Source: Hymenolepis diminuta (taxonomy: Eukaryota > Platyhelminthes > Cestoda > Cyclophyllidea > Hymenolepididae). From it: DNA of 64,000 nt. The notes under the pieces were generated by a model. It was not told the origin of the DNA, searched no databases, and saw only the letters and a list, made by a program, of their open reading frames with translations. Position numbers and translations under genes: made by a program. Location: the NCBI GenBank assembly GCA_900708905.1, contig CAADRB010000003.1, positions 1,716,447 to 1,780,446 of the forward strand. Reading direction: 5' to 3'. Each line of letters opens with the position of its first letter. Within the stretch, counting starts at the first letter, position 1. This document shows positions 1-18,945 of this stretch, in pieces.

Positions 1-312
1 AGGAATCATAATATTACGATATCACTTGGAAAGGTCTCAAGTAAATACATCTTAACACTCTCCTGATTAGCGGTCGAATTTGCTATCCAAGTCATCCTTT
101 ACACTATATTACATAAAATTAATGTTATGTACGAGATTATTAAACAATAATTAGGTTATAAAAGTTCTGCTGGCTTAGTCGGCATTAGCTCGAACTCAAG
201 TGATCCATAATTCACGGAAAACAGTAATGACGAGCAATAGAGTATAAAGAATAAAGCTAATTTCTCTGAATTACTTTCCCCTTATTTAAAGTCCCACTGA
301 TGTCTTCTTTTT

Positions 313-860
313 TACAGAAGTCTTTTGCAATTCTTCACATGTGGCACAAGGTGTATTACCTATTTAATTGTTGTTGATTCATATTCCAAATGGCCAGGAG
401 TAGTATCACTAACCTTGGCGACTAATGGCCCGATAATCCGAGCACTGGATTCAATTTTTTTCAACACACAGATTGTCAAAAACCCTGATTTCGGATGCTG
501 GATAACAATTTACGTCCGTAAATTCTAGGGGATTCTGCGAGCGACGAACGATCTCACACATGAAAACCCTTAAGTACCACCCTCAGTCAAATGGGCAGGC
601 AGAAAGGTTCGCCCATACGATAAAGAGAGGCTTAAAAAGGCGAAAGGAGAGGGAACTATGGAAGAGGTAATGCAGAATTTCCTGACGGGATACAGATGAA
701 TCCTACATTCTGCATTAGGAGGAAAATCCCTGGCTTAGGTGTTAATGGGTTAAAGGGTGAGAACGGTTTACAAAGAGATGCTGGCGAAGAAAATTCTGCC
801 GGGTGGGAGGAGGGGCAGTCAGAAGAGTAGTTTTGCCGATATAACACCAAATTGTGTTCA
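313..860 (+). mobile_element. Broken integrase region of a Ty3/gypsy-type LTR retrotransposon
   Basis: Two integrase-core motifs are readable on the plus strand. VDSYSKWP lies at about 373-396 and YHPQSNGQAERF at about 575-610. The first aspartate motif and the NGQAER motif are hallmarks of retroviral/gypsy integrase (DDE) catalytic cores. The two lie in different frames, so there is at least one frameshift between them, and a stop codon sits next to where the second catalytic Asp region should be (about 485-520). After 610 a further stretch to about 850 resembles the region following the core, again with stops. Reverse transcriptase and RNase H should lie upstream (left), but nothing recognisable is present in bases 1-312. 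This is a dead fragment cut by the window edge or by deletion. Confidence 0.72.
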
Positions 861-3150
861 TGACTATCGACTGGATCGTCAGTGAACAGCTGTGATTATC
901 ACAAACTGGTGTAGGATCATGATTTACAATGTTGAGGTTGGTAAGAACTCGTGTATCCGCCATCATAATCAACTCCGACGAAGACTGGCAGAACCCACTA
1001 TTGATGAGTGCCATCTTTCTTTGTATTTATTACTTCATATATTTAATCTTATTCATTTTCTTCCAGCCAGATCCTAGGTTATAAATCACCTACTAAAAGT
1101 TCATTTGAAATTGTCAATGAAGTATTTTGATAGGCTTTTCCCAATTCGAACTCTGTTAAATATATCCTCATTTGAAAAGTTCTATTTCTATTCCTCTTCA
1201 ACGACTATAGTACTTCCTAGTAGGTGGTTTTTTTATAATTAAATATATTATGAGCGTTCTAATGGCATTGAATTATGGTGATATTTGGACACTTAGCATC
1301 TCCATCTGAATTGAATGAATAATCTACAAACAGGAAGGTCTCGAACAATATCCCAAATAGGACTAAATTATGGCCTTCTTCTACTCTCGAAACACATACT
1401 TTTGTCGTTTGCGCACATCGTATGTAATTGATATCGGATTTAGAGTGAATAAGGTATAGTTCCAGCCGCTTTGAACTTATCGGCGTAGAGAAAACGAGAG
1501 ATTTATTGGCATGCTGAATGCTTAAATAAGACTCTTATCATAAATTCATAGGAGATTATTGATTTTCCACATCATTTAAATCAACTTTTATTTTTTCCGA
1601 ATTTGGATAAAAGTGGGAATATACATATGAAACTGATCCATCTGCGAGTGGACTCACAATCAAAAGCTTTAGTAATAGAGTAATAAGAGTTGTCAATGAA
1701 ATTCCGCTCAGGTTAATTGAAAGAGTTATTTTTAAACAAATTTTGATACTTGTTTAAATCCCAAGATTCAATTCTTTCTGAAGTTAAACAGGGAAAATAT
1801 GAACACGTTTTTCCCGAAGAATATCCAAAACAAAATAGGTTCTTGATTCCAAGCAACCTTTAGACTAAGCCAGATTAGTTAAAGTTATAATAAATATTAT
1901 TTATTTAAATCAGTCTTTCACTTCTTTCCATAAATTAATGGTTATTCGGTCATTTCCGATTCCGCAATAATTCCTTTCAGTAACGTGATACTTCAAATGC
2001 AGAATATCGCTTTGGAAGCCTCAGAAATCACCAGATAATGTCGTTATCGTCTTTAAAGACTTTTTCTATGAGCAACAGTGATATTAGCCAATTTTAAATT
2101 TCACAATTAATGAAAATTTTGTAGCATTAATGCGAAATGATTTTAATTATGAAATGTGAATAATATGAAATATTTAACCCTATAAGGAGGAAAAAGTGGG
2201 GTTTTATATCTGTTGAAGTCACTGATTACGTACTCAGAGATGGGGTAATTGGGTTGGGCGGGGGCATTTCATCAAGAAATGGAGAAAATGTGGGAACTGT
2301 CTAAGGTCAATCAGAATGGAACATAACTGTGAGGATTTTACATTAAACACAGAGGATTTTCGTGATCACCCTTCTGACTCACTGGCCTGCTCAGTCTCCC
2401 TATGTATTTCGAGACTACGGACTTAAACGTTTCCCTTGATCGCCAATTGCTCAACAATGAGTAAAGAAAGGGAAATCGATCAACCGCATTATCGTATCTT
2501 ATTTTCACTATTCTAAATGCTCCGGATTGTCCTTACATCGTGTTTATGCCTCCTCTTTTCTCCTAATTCATCTTTTCACACCTTCCACTCTTCCCCTTTT
2601 ATTCATATCCAATTTTTCGATTACTATTTATTTAACCCAACCTTTGAGGCTTTTATGCCCTGTTACTATCGCCGTGATTGTTAGTAATAAGGGAGAATAA
2701 CAGACCTAGTTTGTCCCGGTCCTTAAAATAGTTTATTAATCGGTTTAGAACTACTCTACGTAATTCAGGATGCCATCGTGGGATACCAAAAGTACGATAT
2801 TTTCGCCTTGACAATAGCACTGCACTCTGACAAAGGGATATCTACAAAATTTAGAATATCTCCTTAGTACTCGCTGGTGATCTGGAAGTTCTGTATAACT
2901 CAATATTCAATTAATTTACTAACTGGAGAACACTTTTACTCCAGTTTTTTAAGTAAAGATAAAAGATGACATGGTAAATAAATTTAAATGACTTATTTGA
3001 TTAATATCATTAAATGAATTTAAGTTGGAAACGGATGGTGTTTGTTGGTTATCCAAAAGTAATAGAAAATGGCTTAATTAAAATGCTCAAGCATTATAAT
3101 TTAAGGTGAGTTTGAAATCAATTGCTGAAATAAGAAAGAGTCAGCTTAAA
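861..3150. other. AT-rich intergenic DNA, no gene seen
   Basis: All frames are closed by frequent stops. No splice-flanked coding stretch, RNA gene or clear repeat was recognised. It may include decayed flank of the retrotransposon relic on its left. Confidence 0.5.
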
Positions 3151-3400
3151 GTGTCTCTTGTGGAGTTCGCGTGCAGAGGCCTCCTCAGCCAATCAGCAAT
3201 CAATATCCCTGCAGCTTGATGTTGCTCGTATTTAAGGATCAAGCTCGTGGACAGCGACTCATAAGGAGCTCTGTTCGCTTAAAATTCTTACTATCTCATC
3301 GTTTACGGATCAATAAACCCTCTCTACTCAACTCCTTCCTTGTTCTCCCTACTTTGGGAGCAGCCTAGCTAGTTTCAGGAGCAAATTGATAATGGAGGAT
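3151..3400 (+). repeat. Possible solo-LTR or pol II promoter-like segment
   Basis: In order on the plus strand: a CCAAT box at 3189-3193, a TATA-like TATTTAA at 3229-3235, an AATAAA at 3312-3317 and a small hairpin (CTCCC/GGGAG arms) at 3345-3360. A TATA box followed some 80 bp later by a poly(A) signal in so short a segment is the arrangement of a U3-R-U5 LTR. No matching second LTR or clear TG/CA termini were found, so this could also be an ordinary promoter or a chance combination. Confidence 0.25.
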
Positions 3401-3459
3401 CCTGCTAGACGCTATCTGGACTGCTTAGGAGGATTACCTAGTTGTAGCAAAAAGACTTA

Positions 3460-3538
3460 TTGGTGTAGCATTCGCCACACTCTTCATAAGAAAAATTTAG
3501 TCATTGCCGATTTCTTTTGCGTTAGTTAGCTACACCAA
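3460..3538. repeat. 79-bp segment bounded by perfect 10-bp inverted repeats
   Basis: TTGGTGTAGC at 3460-3469 is the exact reverse complement of GCTACACCAA at 3529-3538. The segment between has no coding content. It could be a tiny MITE-like remnant or a stem for a transcript; no target-site duplication is obvious. Confidence 0.35.
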
Positions 3539-6500
3539 AATATTTATGTTGTATATCTGTAAAATGGATGTTCAAAATGAAAATAGTGACGATATTAAAT
3601 TTTAGAAATTGCGGTTCGTTTGGCTTAATGAAAGGGGTAAAATGCATCACGAAAAAGGAGTTAAAATTTTGAAGTCCGGTTTCTTTTAGCTACCATTTTA
3701 ATTATGGGAATGAGAATATTATAATTAATTATAAAACTTTGTCTCTCCCCCAACAAAGGTATGTAAAATATGCGAATTTGTCATGTTTGTGGTCAATTCA
3801 AAACTAATTTTTTGCGGATGCTTAATGTTGAACAAATTGCTCCTCGCTCAATCATCTTTTAATGCAGAAAATACACCAATTACTAATAATAAACATACAC
3901 GAATGCGCTTATTTAAATAAAAATTTGCTTTTATTTAACGTAGAAATAAATTTTTTAATCCTTTCAAAAATGAAATTAACTCAGAAATACACATTCCTTA
4001 ATGTATTCACCTTTGTAAACTTTATTGCCTGCGGTAATACTACTTAAACGCAACAGAGTCCTAATGGGATAAACCCAGTCAAACGTCATCTCCGACGCTT
4101 ATATTGACTGGTATATATCTACTTCTAGCAATCGATTAATTGCTTTAAATATTTGATTAAATGGATTGAATAACTTTGCGATTTGCTCATTTACTCAGAG
4201 GCAAAATGGACAAATTCCTTTTGTGGTAAAGTGAAATAATGCGTTATCCATATTTATACAGACATTGAAACAAAGATTTGCCTTTTTATTCGCAAATACT
4301 GAAAGTTCAAACTGATCGTCCAAATAAAGGCAGTTGTGATCAGTCACGCAACTGAAATTTTTAATTATATTCAAGTGAAAGGCGTGAATGAAGGTCCGGA
4401 TTTGCTGATTCGAAGTAATCATCAGGTTGGAATACCTATTACAGCGAAGCAAGTAATTTATCGAAATCTGCTTGTTGCTGTATCGGGTCCTTTTGAACTT
4501 CAGCAATCAAATCTATTTTTGAACCAAAATTTACATGACATTTAATGTGGATGAACTGAAAAGTTTTATATCCATTAAATATCGTCTCTCGGAATACTAG
4601 AAATACTGAAATCTGAAGATTTGGTTACTGGTGAAAGATTATGCGAAGGTACTACCCAATGATCAATCAAAACTACGCATAAAATATACTATCACAAAAT
4701 CAATCCCTCGATTTTAAACAACCTCTAGATCGAGCCAACTTAATTTAATAAAAGTGTTTTCATCCCAGATGAAGGTAATTCTCATTTGATTGATGCTATG
4801 CATTCTACAAAACAAACAAACAAAAACCAACCACAATTGAAGTATTAACATAAAAATTACAGTTTATTTAAAATGTTTCTTGTCTATTAAACATCAATTA
4901 ATTATGCATCTCCGGGTCGTGTTGATGCGTTACCAGCTTTAACTCCGGTCGTGAGGATACTTAAAGAGTTGGACCAAATTAGGCTTAGAACCTTTGATCT
5001 TCTCTAGGATACAGCAGTTTTTTCGGGTGAAACATCAAAGAGTTAAGTACGATTTCATGCGTATTAGACGATAAAAAATGAATAAAAGGAAAAGGATTAA
5101 GGAATTGGAACTGAGAAGAAAGTGGAAGGTATTAGTATTGAGTGAGCATAACTCGAGTTGTGAGAGGCCGCCGAAATGAGTAATGATAAAACGGTTGAGA
5201 GATTTCGCGCTTTTTGTTCGTTGATGAGCTACTGATAGTTGGGGCAGGATATGAGTTAGTAAGTGCACGAACCAAAGTGACATATGAGTCAGATTGCGCA
5301 GGCCCTATAAGCTCATTCATCGAAATCTTAATTTCACCAATATCTGAAAGTTTGTGACCACTGAAAGGTATGCAATTAATATAATTATATGTTTTAGATC
5401 CTCAACGAATGCTACTGTGCTTTCTTATACTAAATAGTTCACAATTTTTGATAAGCAGCTTTTGTTGACCCTTTTCTGACGGGTTTATCTAAGATTATGA
5501 AATATTAGATTGACGTAATTCAAAGCCCATTCACAAGCTTTCCATTAGATTGTCTCGGTTTTGACAATTGGCAAATCAATAAGGGGATGATGACAAAATA
5601 TTTCCTTTTTACTCAAATTTCTAAGAATGGGTTTTCTTTTCTATCGAAAATTTTTATTATCATTTCTCTTTTCAAGGAAATATAGACAAATTTTACCAAT
5701 CTAAGATCAAAAAGGAGAAATTGGTGATCTTAAATAGGTTGCAAATTATTGAACATATTTAGAAATACATTTCAATCATTGCATACTTGGAAACTTCACA
5801 GCCCGAAAATCGTATAACTTAATTTATTAATTATAAAATAATACACTTACTATCTTGCTGTTAATAGCGAGATTTCTTGAAACTTACTTTGACGGATTTA
5901 ATGAGGTACTCTTCAAATGACATCATCCAGTTATTGTGGAAGGGAAAATCTAAACAATAAATTTTTATCAACAATTGTAAATGATCCAAACGTTGTTGTT
6001 TTATCTACTGAATCACAATCCTATATTATCTGTGATATATTGTTTGGAGAAGAATGAAAATTTGCATAATGTCTTAATGTAGAGGTAATTCATTTGAAAA
6101 TACCAGTTTTTACGAAAATGAATGTACCGAAGTTTTAAATTTTCAAACATAGCTACCAATAGCAAATTTTTTATTGTAAGAATATGTTTGAAAGTTATTT
6201 CTAGCACTTCTTCAAAGACGCATCGAGTAACGCAACCATACAATCACTTTTCTTTTACTCGACTTTGCAGAAATTGCACAACTTTCGAGTAAATTTTCAG
6301 TTTCATTGCGACAAGGATATTGCCTCTTCGAAAAAATTGCCATTTAATATGTATATATTAATTATATATGCAATTTTTGCCTCATTAAAATAACAAAAAG
6401 GGTTTTGATTCAACTGTTGATTTGGACTGACTGGTTGAATAGTTAGATGGTGTCGCATTTGTCGGGCAAGAGTGTCATCAAGCTAAACTGATTGCACGGT

Positions 6501-6858
6501 GTATTTATAATCTGCAACTGATAAAATAAAGACAGAGGCAGATAATGATCGAGGCCAGTTTCCATGATCGATCGCACTAGTCAGTTCTGGTTAACCAAGG
6601 AGGAAGAAGTAGAGTGTGTGCTACTCCAAATTGCGTATCTAGAATACCTTCTCTGCACCCAACGGAGGTGTCGTAAGCACAACACTAATGAGCTTGAGAA
6701 GAAAACGGATAAATCGATATAACATGCAAATCAATGGAGTGATAGGGAGGCCTCGCATCGGAGGTGCAATATTGATTCCATATCATTGACAAGCCACTGA
6801 CATGTTATAACCGTGGGAGATCACGGCGTGATAAAATCAACCGCCGTTCATTGTCTGA

Positions 6859-6932
6859 CTAATCACAATCTGCCACGATCGGATAATGAATTTCAGTTAT
6901 TGGTTCAGTCTTCTCCAGCTAATCACAATCTG
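6859..6932. repeat. 14-bp exact direct repeat, 60 bp apart
   Basis: CTAATCACAATCTG occurs at 6859-6872 and again at 6919-6932. The TAATC core resembles homeodomain sites. No function is implied by the sequence alone. Confidence 0.5.
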
Positions 6933-9900
6933 ACCAAACGTAATTCTTCCTGTATGAGTATATAATCAATTAGGTCAATAAATGGAGTGGCTTTGTTTTC
7001 ATTATTCTTTGAACGGTAGCATGATAATAAATAACCCATTCTATCGCACTTTTGTCACGAGTGGTTTCTTAATAGGCAGTACCGTCTATAATGCTATTCG
7101 TTACAAAGTTGAAAGTGTGATGGTGGTCTGGAGGATGTGCTTATTTACTATTGAAAGTGTCTGAAACGTTAGACCATAAGTAGATCGTAGAAACATCTAC
7201 GTCACTGTCCTTATCAGATTTGACTGAGCCTTCTCAAAATTTGTCAGCTTTTGTTGAAGAAGGAAGTAGATATGTTCGAAGGTAATGGACAACGCTGGAC
7301 AACAATTGCTGCTTTGTGTTCTTTTGCATTGCGTCGAAAAATGGTGTAGCTTATTGTAAAGCATCTTGCTATTATGTATCCTTATAATTGCCTTGACCTT
7401 GGGAGAAAACAGAGATTCAACAAAGCAAGACTAGTCTAATAGCCAGATCAGACAATTTGTTAATATAATTATTAATTTTTTATACACTTAAAATTGAGTT
7501 TGGCGGATGGTCGGTCGGAAACTACAGAATCCCAAGAAAGACACCGTCTTGATCCAAAATGATTTGCAGTCAAAATTCAACAGCTATGCCACGAACCATT
7601 ATCAAACAAAATCTCAAAAACTGCAACTATACCCATCCTTTAGGCCATTGTCATCCTGTCGCTTTTGTTACAAATAACATGTACAAATGTGCAATACACT
7701 ATTTACCCCATCGGTATAGTAAAAGGGGTCACCGAGGTTCATATTGCAATTCACAGAATAGGAAGTCGTTAAACAGAATTCATATCATTCAGAAAAAAGA
7801 ATAGAACGATCCCAGTTATTCAAATCATTAACAAAAGCAGCAGAAATCACCAAGGCTATAAGATGGCATCTAAATAACTTCATGTCTAATGGCACTCAGA
7901 GCACTCTTCTCGAAGAAATAATATGAAGGGCGGTCTAGTATATTAAAATATGACAGAACTTAAAATGATTGTGAGTTCAATGTTGAGTTTTGAAGCGTAC
8001 TTGCTAAACCTTTATGAAAAGTAGCATTGAAATTCACACAGTATTAAACAATGAAACAGGATCCCAGAGAATTTAGCAATAGAAAGTGGGCATTAATAGG
8101 CTGACCTACGGGAATGCGATTTCGATAGTTCCAGGAGGTGTGTGTTCAGCGAGGTACACACGCAGGGGTGTATTAATGGCACTTCACACAGGGAAAAATA
8201 GGCTATATATTCTAACCGATGGTGGATAGGAATAGGCAGAACTGAAGAACTGACTATAGGCCAACAGTGACTAAGGCAATAAAACCCCACATATGATCGG
8301 ATGAATGGACCAGAGACCGGTAATGAATCAGGAAGGAAATCAATCAATGACTGGATACTTATTAACATAATGAAACTTTGTAGTGGAATTTCCTTATTGG
8401 AAATACATTTAGCACCACAAGGAATAGGAATATGTGACAATGGGTTGGACAGGTCATCATATTGACCTGATGGGACATGGTATGTAATCAATATGAACAG
8501 ACTTAGGACAACGTGTGACTAAGTTCCTAATTTGGACTTCAAATCACTACAGAAGACAACGGCCATTTAATATAAGTATTCTGTGATAATTTCTTTTTAT
8601 CCTGTCACTAGACTCTTCTATTTGATGTAACCTTGTACAATTTCCGAAAAATGTAGCAAGTAGAACATTAAATTAATTCAAATATAAACCTAAAAAATAC
8701 GAAAATCGAAAATTTGCGTTTCTGCAGGCAGCGTAACAGTATAAAGAAAGAAGACATTTGCAACCATCAAAGCTTTTTAATAGCCGTTGGCTTGATGAGA
8801 GAGGAGACAAAGAGAAATTGGGCCGCTCCATAGTACAAGCGAACAAGGTGGTTGCAGTGGAAGACGGATGTGATATTTGGATTCACAGAGATTGGGAACA
8901 AACTGTCAAGTTCAGACGACAGCAAACACTTGGTTCAACTAGTGAATAGCATCGAATTTTCTCCATCTTATGCAGTTTACGTTAATTGATCGCCCGTCAT
9001 GGGTGACACACTGAATCTCAGTTAACTAAATCACAGCCGGAAAAGTTGGAAGCATTTTCAATGAAAGTTAATGTGAACGTTTTAGCGATTTATGAAATAT
9101 TGTTGAAAGTTTCCATGAAATAATTTATGAGAAAAAGATAAAAATTTTATTTCTGTGAATATTAAATCATCTCGACTACTACAAGTTCTTCGAAGATTAA
9201 TTGGAGTTAAATTTGATTTCTGAATGATGAATTTATATTTTGTTACCCAAATTGAATATACTACATTAAGAGGAAATTCAGAGGAAATATTGTGATGAAA
9301 TTGTTTTGACACAGCTGAACTCTTGCTTTATGGGTCAAAGTTCAATTAAAGTTCCATTAATAAGGTCAAAATGTCAAATTATGCACTATTCATTCAGCCC
9401 CCGCGAAATTAGGTTATTTATTCTTTATGTTTAGTTATTTGCCTAAACAAAATTTTTATACATTGCCATTGGTCGTCATTGATCAGCATTCCTGAAATAC
9501 TTCGAATAATCACAACTATACCATTCTGAATAATTATATTACAGGAATTGCGATTAGTCTTAGTTGAGCACAGAGAATTTCAGAAGACACCAAAGAATCT
9601 AATAAAACAAAAGAGGATAACATAAGAAAGAACAAACCTTTGCAAAGGTCAAGGCAAACAGCCAATAAGGTGTATGAGTCATTTTGTTAACAATTATCGG
9701 ATATGGGTATGTTCGACTGAAGGTATAAATAAATGTAACCGTGACGACCTTCAAATAAGAAATATATTAAGATGGAGAAACAAAGACACATTTACTCATG
9801 ATCCGATATTTATTTAACGTCCATGAAGCATAGTCTAAGTAAGTCTTTATTAAGAAGAATTATGCAGAAAAGACAAGTAATTTGGAAGACCATGAAGTCT

Positions 9901-10025
9901 ATAAGATGCATGAAAAACGGAAACTGGAATCAAGAATACAAGGAGTAAGAGGAAATATCCAGCTTGCCAGCATGACCACAATCCTCTGGTTCAGTGACAA
10001 CAAGAAAATGAGTACATGTCTCGAT

Positions 10026-10063
10026 CTGGCCAGTGATCACACTGATGGTCACACACTGGCCAG
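10026..10063. repeat. Hairpin-forming inverted repeat
   Basis: CTGGCCAGTG at 10026-10035 pairs perfectly with CACTGGCCAG at 10054-10063 around an 18-nt loop that itself contains the palindrome GTGATCAC overlap. It lies in a locally GC-richer patch outside any gene. Confidence 0.55.
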
Positions 10064-12795
10064 TTGTCATTCAAGTAAATTCCGCTGCTCCTACGATAGC
10101 CACCAGCACCTTCGCACCACTCCAATCTCTCCCAGTCTCCTCTCTCAACGAGCAGACTAATAAACCTTGCTGGATGCAAATTTCTTCTTCTAGGGGAGCA
10201 GCTAGGGGAGAAAATCAAATACCTAGCTGCCTTCAAAAGCTGTTCAATATTTGTATTAACGAGACATCACAGATACGATCCCTTCCGTACAATTTCCATT
10301 TGTTAGAATATGAATAATATTTCTTGATTGGTTAAGTAATATAAAATTCTTAAATCTCTTAAGATCTTAGCCGCATTCCCAGCTATCATTTGGGTTAACC
10401 TATTATACGGGGTTGAGGGATATTCAGAAATTCTAAATTTCCGTTAATTTCATAAATATGTGTGAGTTTTATGATTAATATCCGTATGTGATGTTTATTT
10501 CAATAGCAGTTGTCAAATACCTTAGTAACGCTTACGTTTACGTAAAAGTGCATATATCAAAGCATGTCCCCAAATAATCGCCTTGTTCAATTTATTGGTA
10601 CAGCCTAGATTTCTTCAATCAATAATCTGTATATTTGTATGCGCATTAAAATCAATTTCATCTAATATAATTACAGTTTCACCTAACACAAAGTGGTATT
10701 ATTTACGGAATTTAAGGGTAATTTTTCAAGCATTCGCCTTATTCAGCTTGTCTTTGCTAGCCCGATCTACACACTCATTACTGATAGAAGATTCAAATGA
10801 ACCTTACAGCGTATAAGAAAGCGGACTACCCAGAACTAAAAATAATGCCCCTTGAAATTCTGATTTCATTATACACTCCTATTTGACCCTCGGTTTCATT
10901 TCTTTTGCCTTTTGAGACCCTGTGGTCAAAATTATACAGGTTCCTCTTCACACTGCTACTGCTGATCGTTATAAAGTAACCACCGCACTATTCTTCAACT
11001 CGCTTTTTGATATCTTTTGGAAAATTTAGCAATTCGAACATTTGTTCGCCGTATCGCAGAGAATTATTACAATATGTGGGCAAAAATTCCGACAATGGAA
11101 GCCTAAACATTGAGCTATTTAACTTGAAAAGTTCAATTTCCCCAGTTAATTTCATTGTGTATTTAAGATGCTGTACTTGGATACGATTAGGATTTCGTTA
11201 TTAGGATGTTATTTTTATCAGAATCAAGAACTAATTTACAATAAATTAGATACTACTCATGACGCAGGAAAATGAACTGCCAGTGATAAATTTAGTTGAT
11301 AAATACGTTTACTTAACTACAATTTAACTGAAATTTCCTAACAAAATCCTATATTATATCATTTCTTCTCTGCTTATCTACTAAATAAACTAATAGCGTT
11401 TCACATTAACCCAGCCGCACTCTTTTCTCCAACTCGAGTATTAGTCGTAGAAATCATATGATCCCAATATTGATTTAATTGTTGCCTGGTCTGAACCCGG
11501 TCAACCAGTCTAAACACAACTCTCATTTCGAGCGCAACAATGTTTAATATTTATATATGTGCTGGCTGTCCTTAGTGCAAACAGCCCTTGTTTAAAAGAA
11601 TTTGTACCTGTTAAATCACGCTAAATCAGTTCACTTTCTCGTTAGTGATTATAATATTTAGACTAAATAAATCAATTTATTAATGAAATACACCATTGGC
11701 AGTTAATTCGATTGTTCCAATTAAAAATCAAGGTATATAGCCTGCGAAGGCAGGTATTCGGAATATAAAATCATGATAGTTCGGTGATCACCTTCTCTCT
11801 GTTCGATTCCCATTTCAAGCGAAGAATTTTGAGTTCGAATCATAGTTGCTTCCCTCTCTACAGTCAGGCACTTTAGTGAGTTCTTTTGAATAACTTAAAT
11901 GGGTACTCCCCTAGTTGGATATGTAGTCTAATGAACATCCGCAAAATTCTTTCTGTTCGTGGTGATTTAAGAATCACTATTAGATACTGACTACATTTCT
12001 CAGTTCTGCGGTCAAATCAGTACAGGAGCAATTATATCCTGCCATTTAAAGTAGGAATTGGCTCGATACGAAAAGCAGAATGCGTTTTGTCTGAGAGGGA
12101 CGCATTTCCCAGACGATCGATTTTCTGACTGCGGTTCTTCATCTCTACTTTACTCACTTTTGAGTAAACAAATCGGTAAGCTCTATCTAATTTATAAACA
12201 AAATATACTTTTTTAGCAGATAACCATCTCCGTGTTCAGAGTTTATTCTCGTATTCCGAGTATGAAAAATATTGACTTTCTATTGCACATACCGACAATC
12301 TTAACAACGTGTTAATCAAACACAAACCAGATGCTGTGATGACAGCCGTTTACAGCTCTCTATTTGCACCTAATTCTTATTGCTATACAATCTTCTATTT
12401 AAGCTATTAATCGAACTAAATAAAATGTATTCTCAAATCGAATAAGAAAGTATTATTTCAAATTTTTTTCTCTTTTTTTATGTTTTAACACAAAACTGCA
12501 TTAAGTATTCGATGGGTGGTCAGTGATAGCCATAAACGCAGTAAAGATTCGCCATAAATCGGCTATCACATCATATATACAAATAATTCGACAAAAACTT
12601 CAGTTAAACAACCACAAAAACGAAAGATAGGAACGCCAAACAAGCATTCAAGGAACACCTTCATATTAGGATCTAAGTCATAAGAAAAAGATGAATGAAA
12701 AGAAGAAAAGTATGTGGATGGAAGGGAAGACGATTTGGAATTTTGTGGTGTGTAAATGCAATAACTGACTATTTGGATGCTGTTTCCATCACATG

Positions 12796-17725
<4,930 letters not shown>

Positions 17726-18926
17726 CTGTATTTAGAAAAAAGAAAAGAAATACAGCTATTAAGACAATTGTCTAGAGAAGACTATTCCAGTCATACAAAC
17801 CATCGTGTAATTCTATTAGCCGGAAAATAACTTCGTTATTGCGGCCAGCACTTAATTCTCTTAACTCATATTTAGTTATTAACTATATTTACTCACTTTG
17901 GACAACGATAAGGGTTGAAGAACTGCAGACAAAGATTTAGCCAAAGTTTGCGTGCAGTAAATAATTTCAGCAAAAAAGCTTGCTTCCTCGTAGAAAAAAA
18001 TGAAAGGAAGTCTTACCTACAAAACAAAGTACTAACTCAAAAAGGGAAGGTTACTTTTCACGAAAGACTAATTCTAATGGAGGACTCAGTGAGTCGGATG
18101 ATCAAACGAAAAAAAGATGAGAATAAGGAGGAAAAATTAAGTGGCAATTTCGATTGCTCCTAGAGAGTTGTTGAGACATCCACCTACTCGGCATAAAAGA
18201 CTCATTGTGCGAGCAAGGGCGTGTCCGTTATACGCGCATCTTTTAACACTTCCATTCCCCACCCTTTAGCTCCCACACACTTCAATATTAATCTCACTCG
18301 CCCACGGTGATAATCACAGAGGGAATGAGACGGGGAGAGATGGGGACAGATAGACAAAAAGCGCAATACAATGAAGTGTTGTGATTGCTTCCCACTCCTC
18401 AACTAGCTTTTGTACGTGTCCCATTTGTAGTCAATTATTTGCAGTCCATATCATTTCACATCTGGTCCATCTCCCTCTCTCCTGCACTTAACGAGCATCC
18501 ACACACCTTCTTTTATTTGCCAAGAAGAGGGTGAAGATTTAGTGAAAGGGTTAAGGCGCTTGCATACGTAAAGCTCTGTAAAGACAGGCATTTTGATTAG
18601 CAAAACTTGCTCTAAATTAATCTTTGATAAGCCATTGTAAATGCAACTCCTTTCTTCTTCGAAGTCATCAAAAATATTTGTCAAATAATAATAATGCAAT
18701 ATCAACTAAGTATGTAAAACCCATGAAAAGTAAAATCGTGGAGGTGCAAGACAAGTTATAAATGCGTGTACTTACATGTAGGAATAAGGAAGAGAAATAA
18801 CCAAGAAGCGTTAAACTACCAAGGCATACCTAAGATTTATATAGTGATTATAATTATCAGTGACCCTTTGAAAAACGTTTCTGTCATTCGTCCACATATG
18901 TGCGCGCGTATATTCAAAAATTGTGC
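17726..18926. other. SoxD 5' flank
   Basis: No recognised coding sequence. It contains the pyrimidine tract and AG acceptor just upstream of SoxD exon 1 (read on minus, ending at 17726), so an upstream exon or a trans-spliced leader must supply the mRNA 5' end. Confidence 0.4.
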
Positions 18927-18945
18927 TGATTGGCGCCTGATTGGC
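18927..18945 (-). promoter_or_regulatory. Twin CCAAT boxes, 11 bp apart
   Basis: TGATTGGC occurs at 18927-18934 and 18938-18945. Read on the minus strand (the SoxD direction) these are two CCAATCA sites one helical turn apart, separated by the palindrome GGCGCC. CCAATCA is the NF-Y consensus. They lie in a GC-rich patch (about 18,895-19,060, with GCGCGC runs) 1.2 kb upstream of the SoxD coding start, which makes this the best promoter candidate for SoxD, by inference. Confidence 0.4.

Larger units (their letters stand above)
3539..12795. other. Long intergenic region without a recognised gene; ends in SoxD 3' flank
   Basis: Only short open frames occur. The longest, at 8093-8491 minus (132 codons), has no motif I recognise. 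A 63-codon plus frame at 8758-8949 has balanced coding-like composition but no identity. Notable non-coding items are listed separately: a 14-bp direct repeat near 6.9 kb and a hairpin near 10.04 kb. The last several hundred bases before 12,796 should be 3' UTR of the minus-strand SoxD gene. A TTTATT (AATAAA on the minus strand) at about 12,242-12,247 is one possible poly(A) signal, about 550 bp past the stop; it is unproven. Confidence 0.5.

Noticed and set aside
8093..8491. 132-codon minus-strand open frame, the longest outside the known genes
   Set aside because: No recognisable motif, no splice context and an odd Ser/Pro/Leu/Ile-rich composition; likely chance.
8758..8949. 63-codon plus frame with coding-like composition after a TTCTGCAG acceptor-like site
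   Set aside because: Too short, no family recognised and no partner exon found.
11790..11850. B-box-like GTTCGATTCCC suggesting a tRNA
   Set aside because: No matching A box, anticodon stem or acceptor pairing could be built around it.
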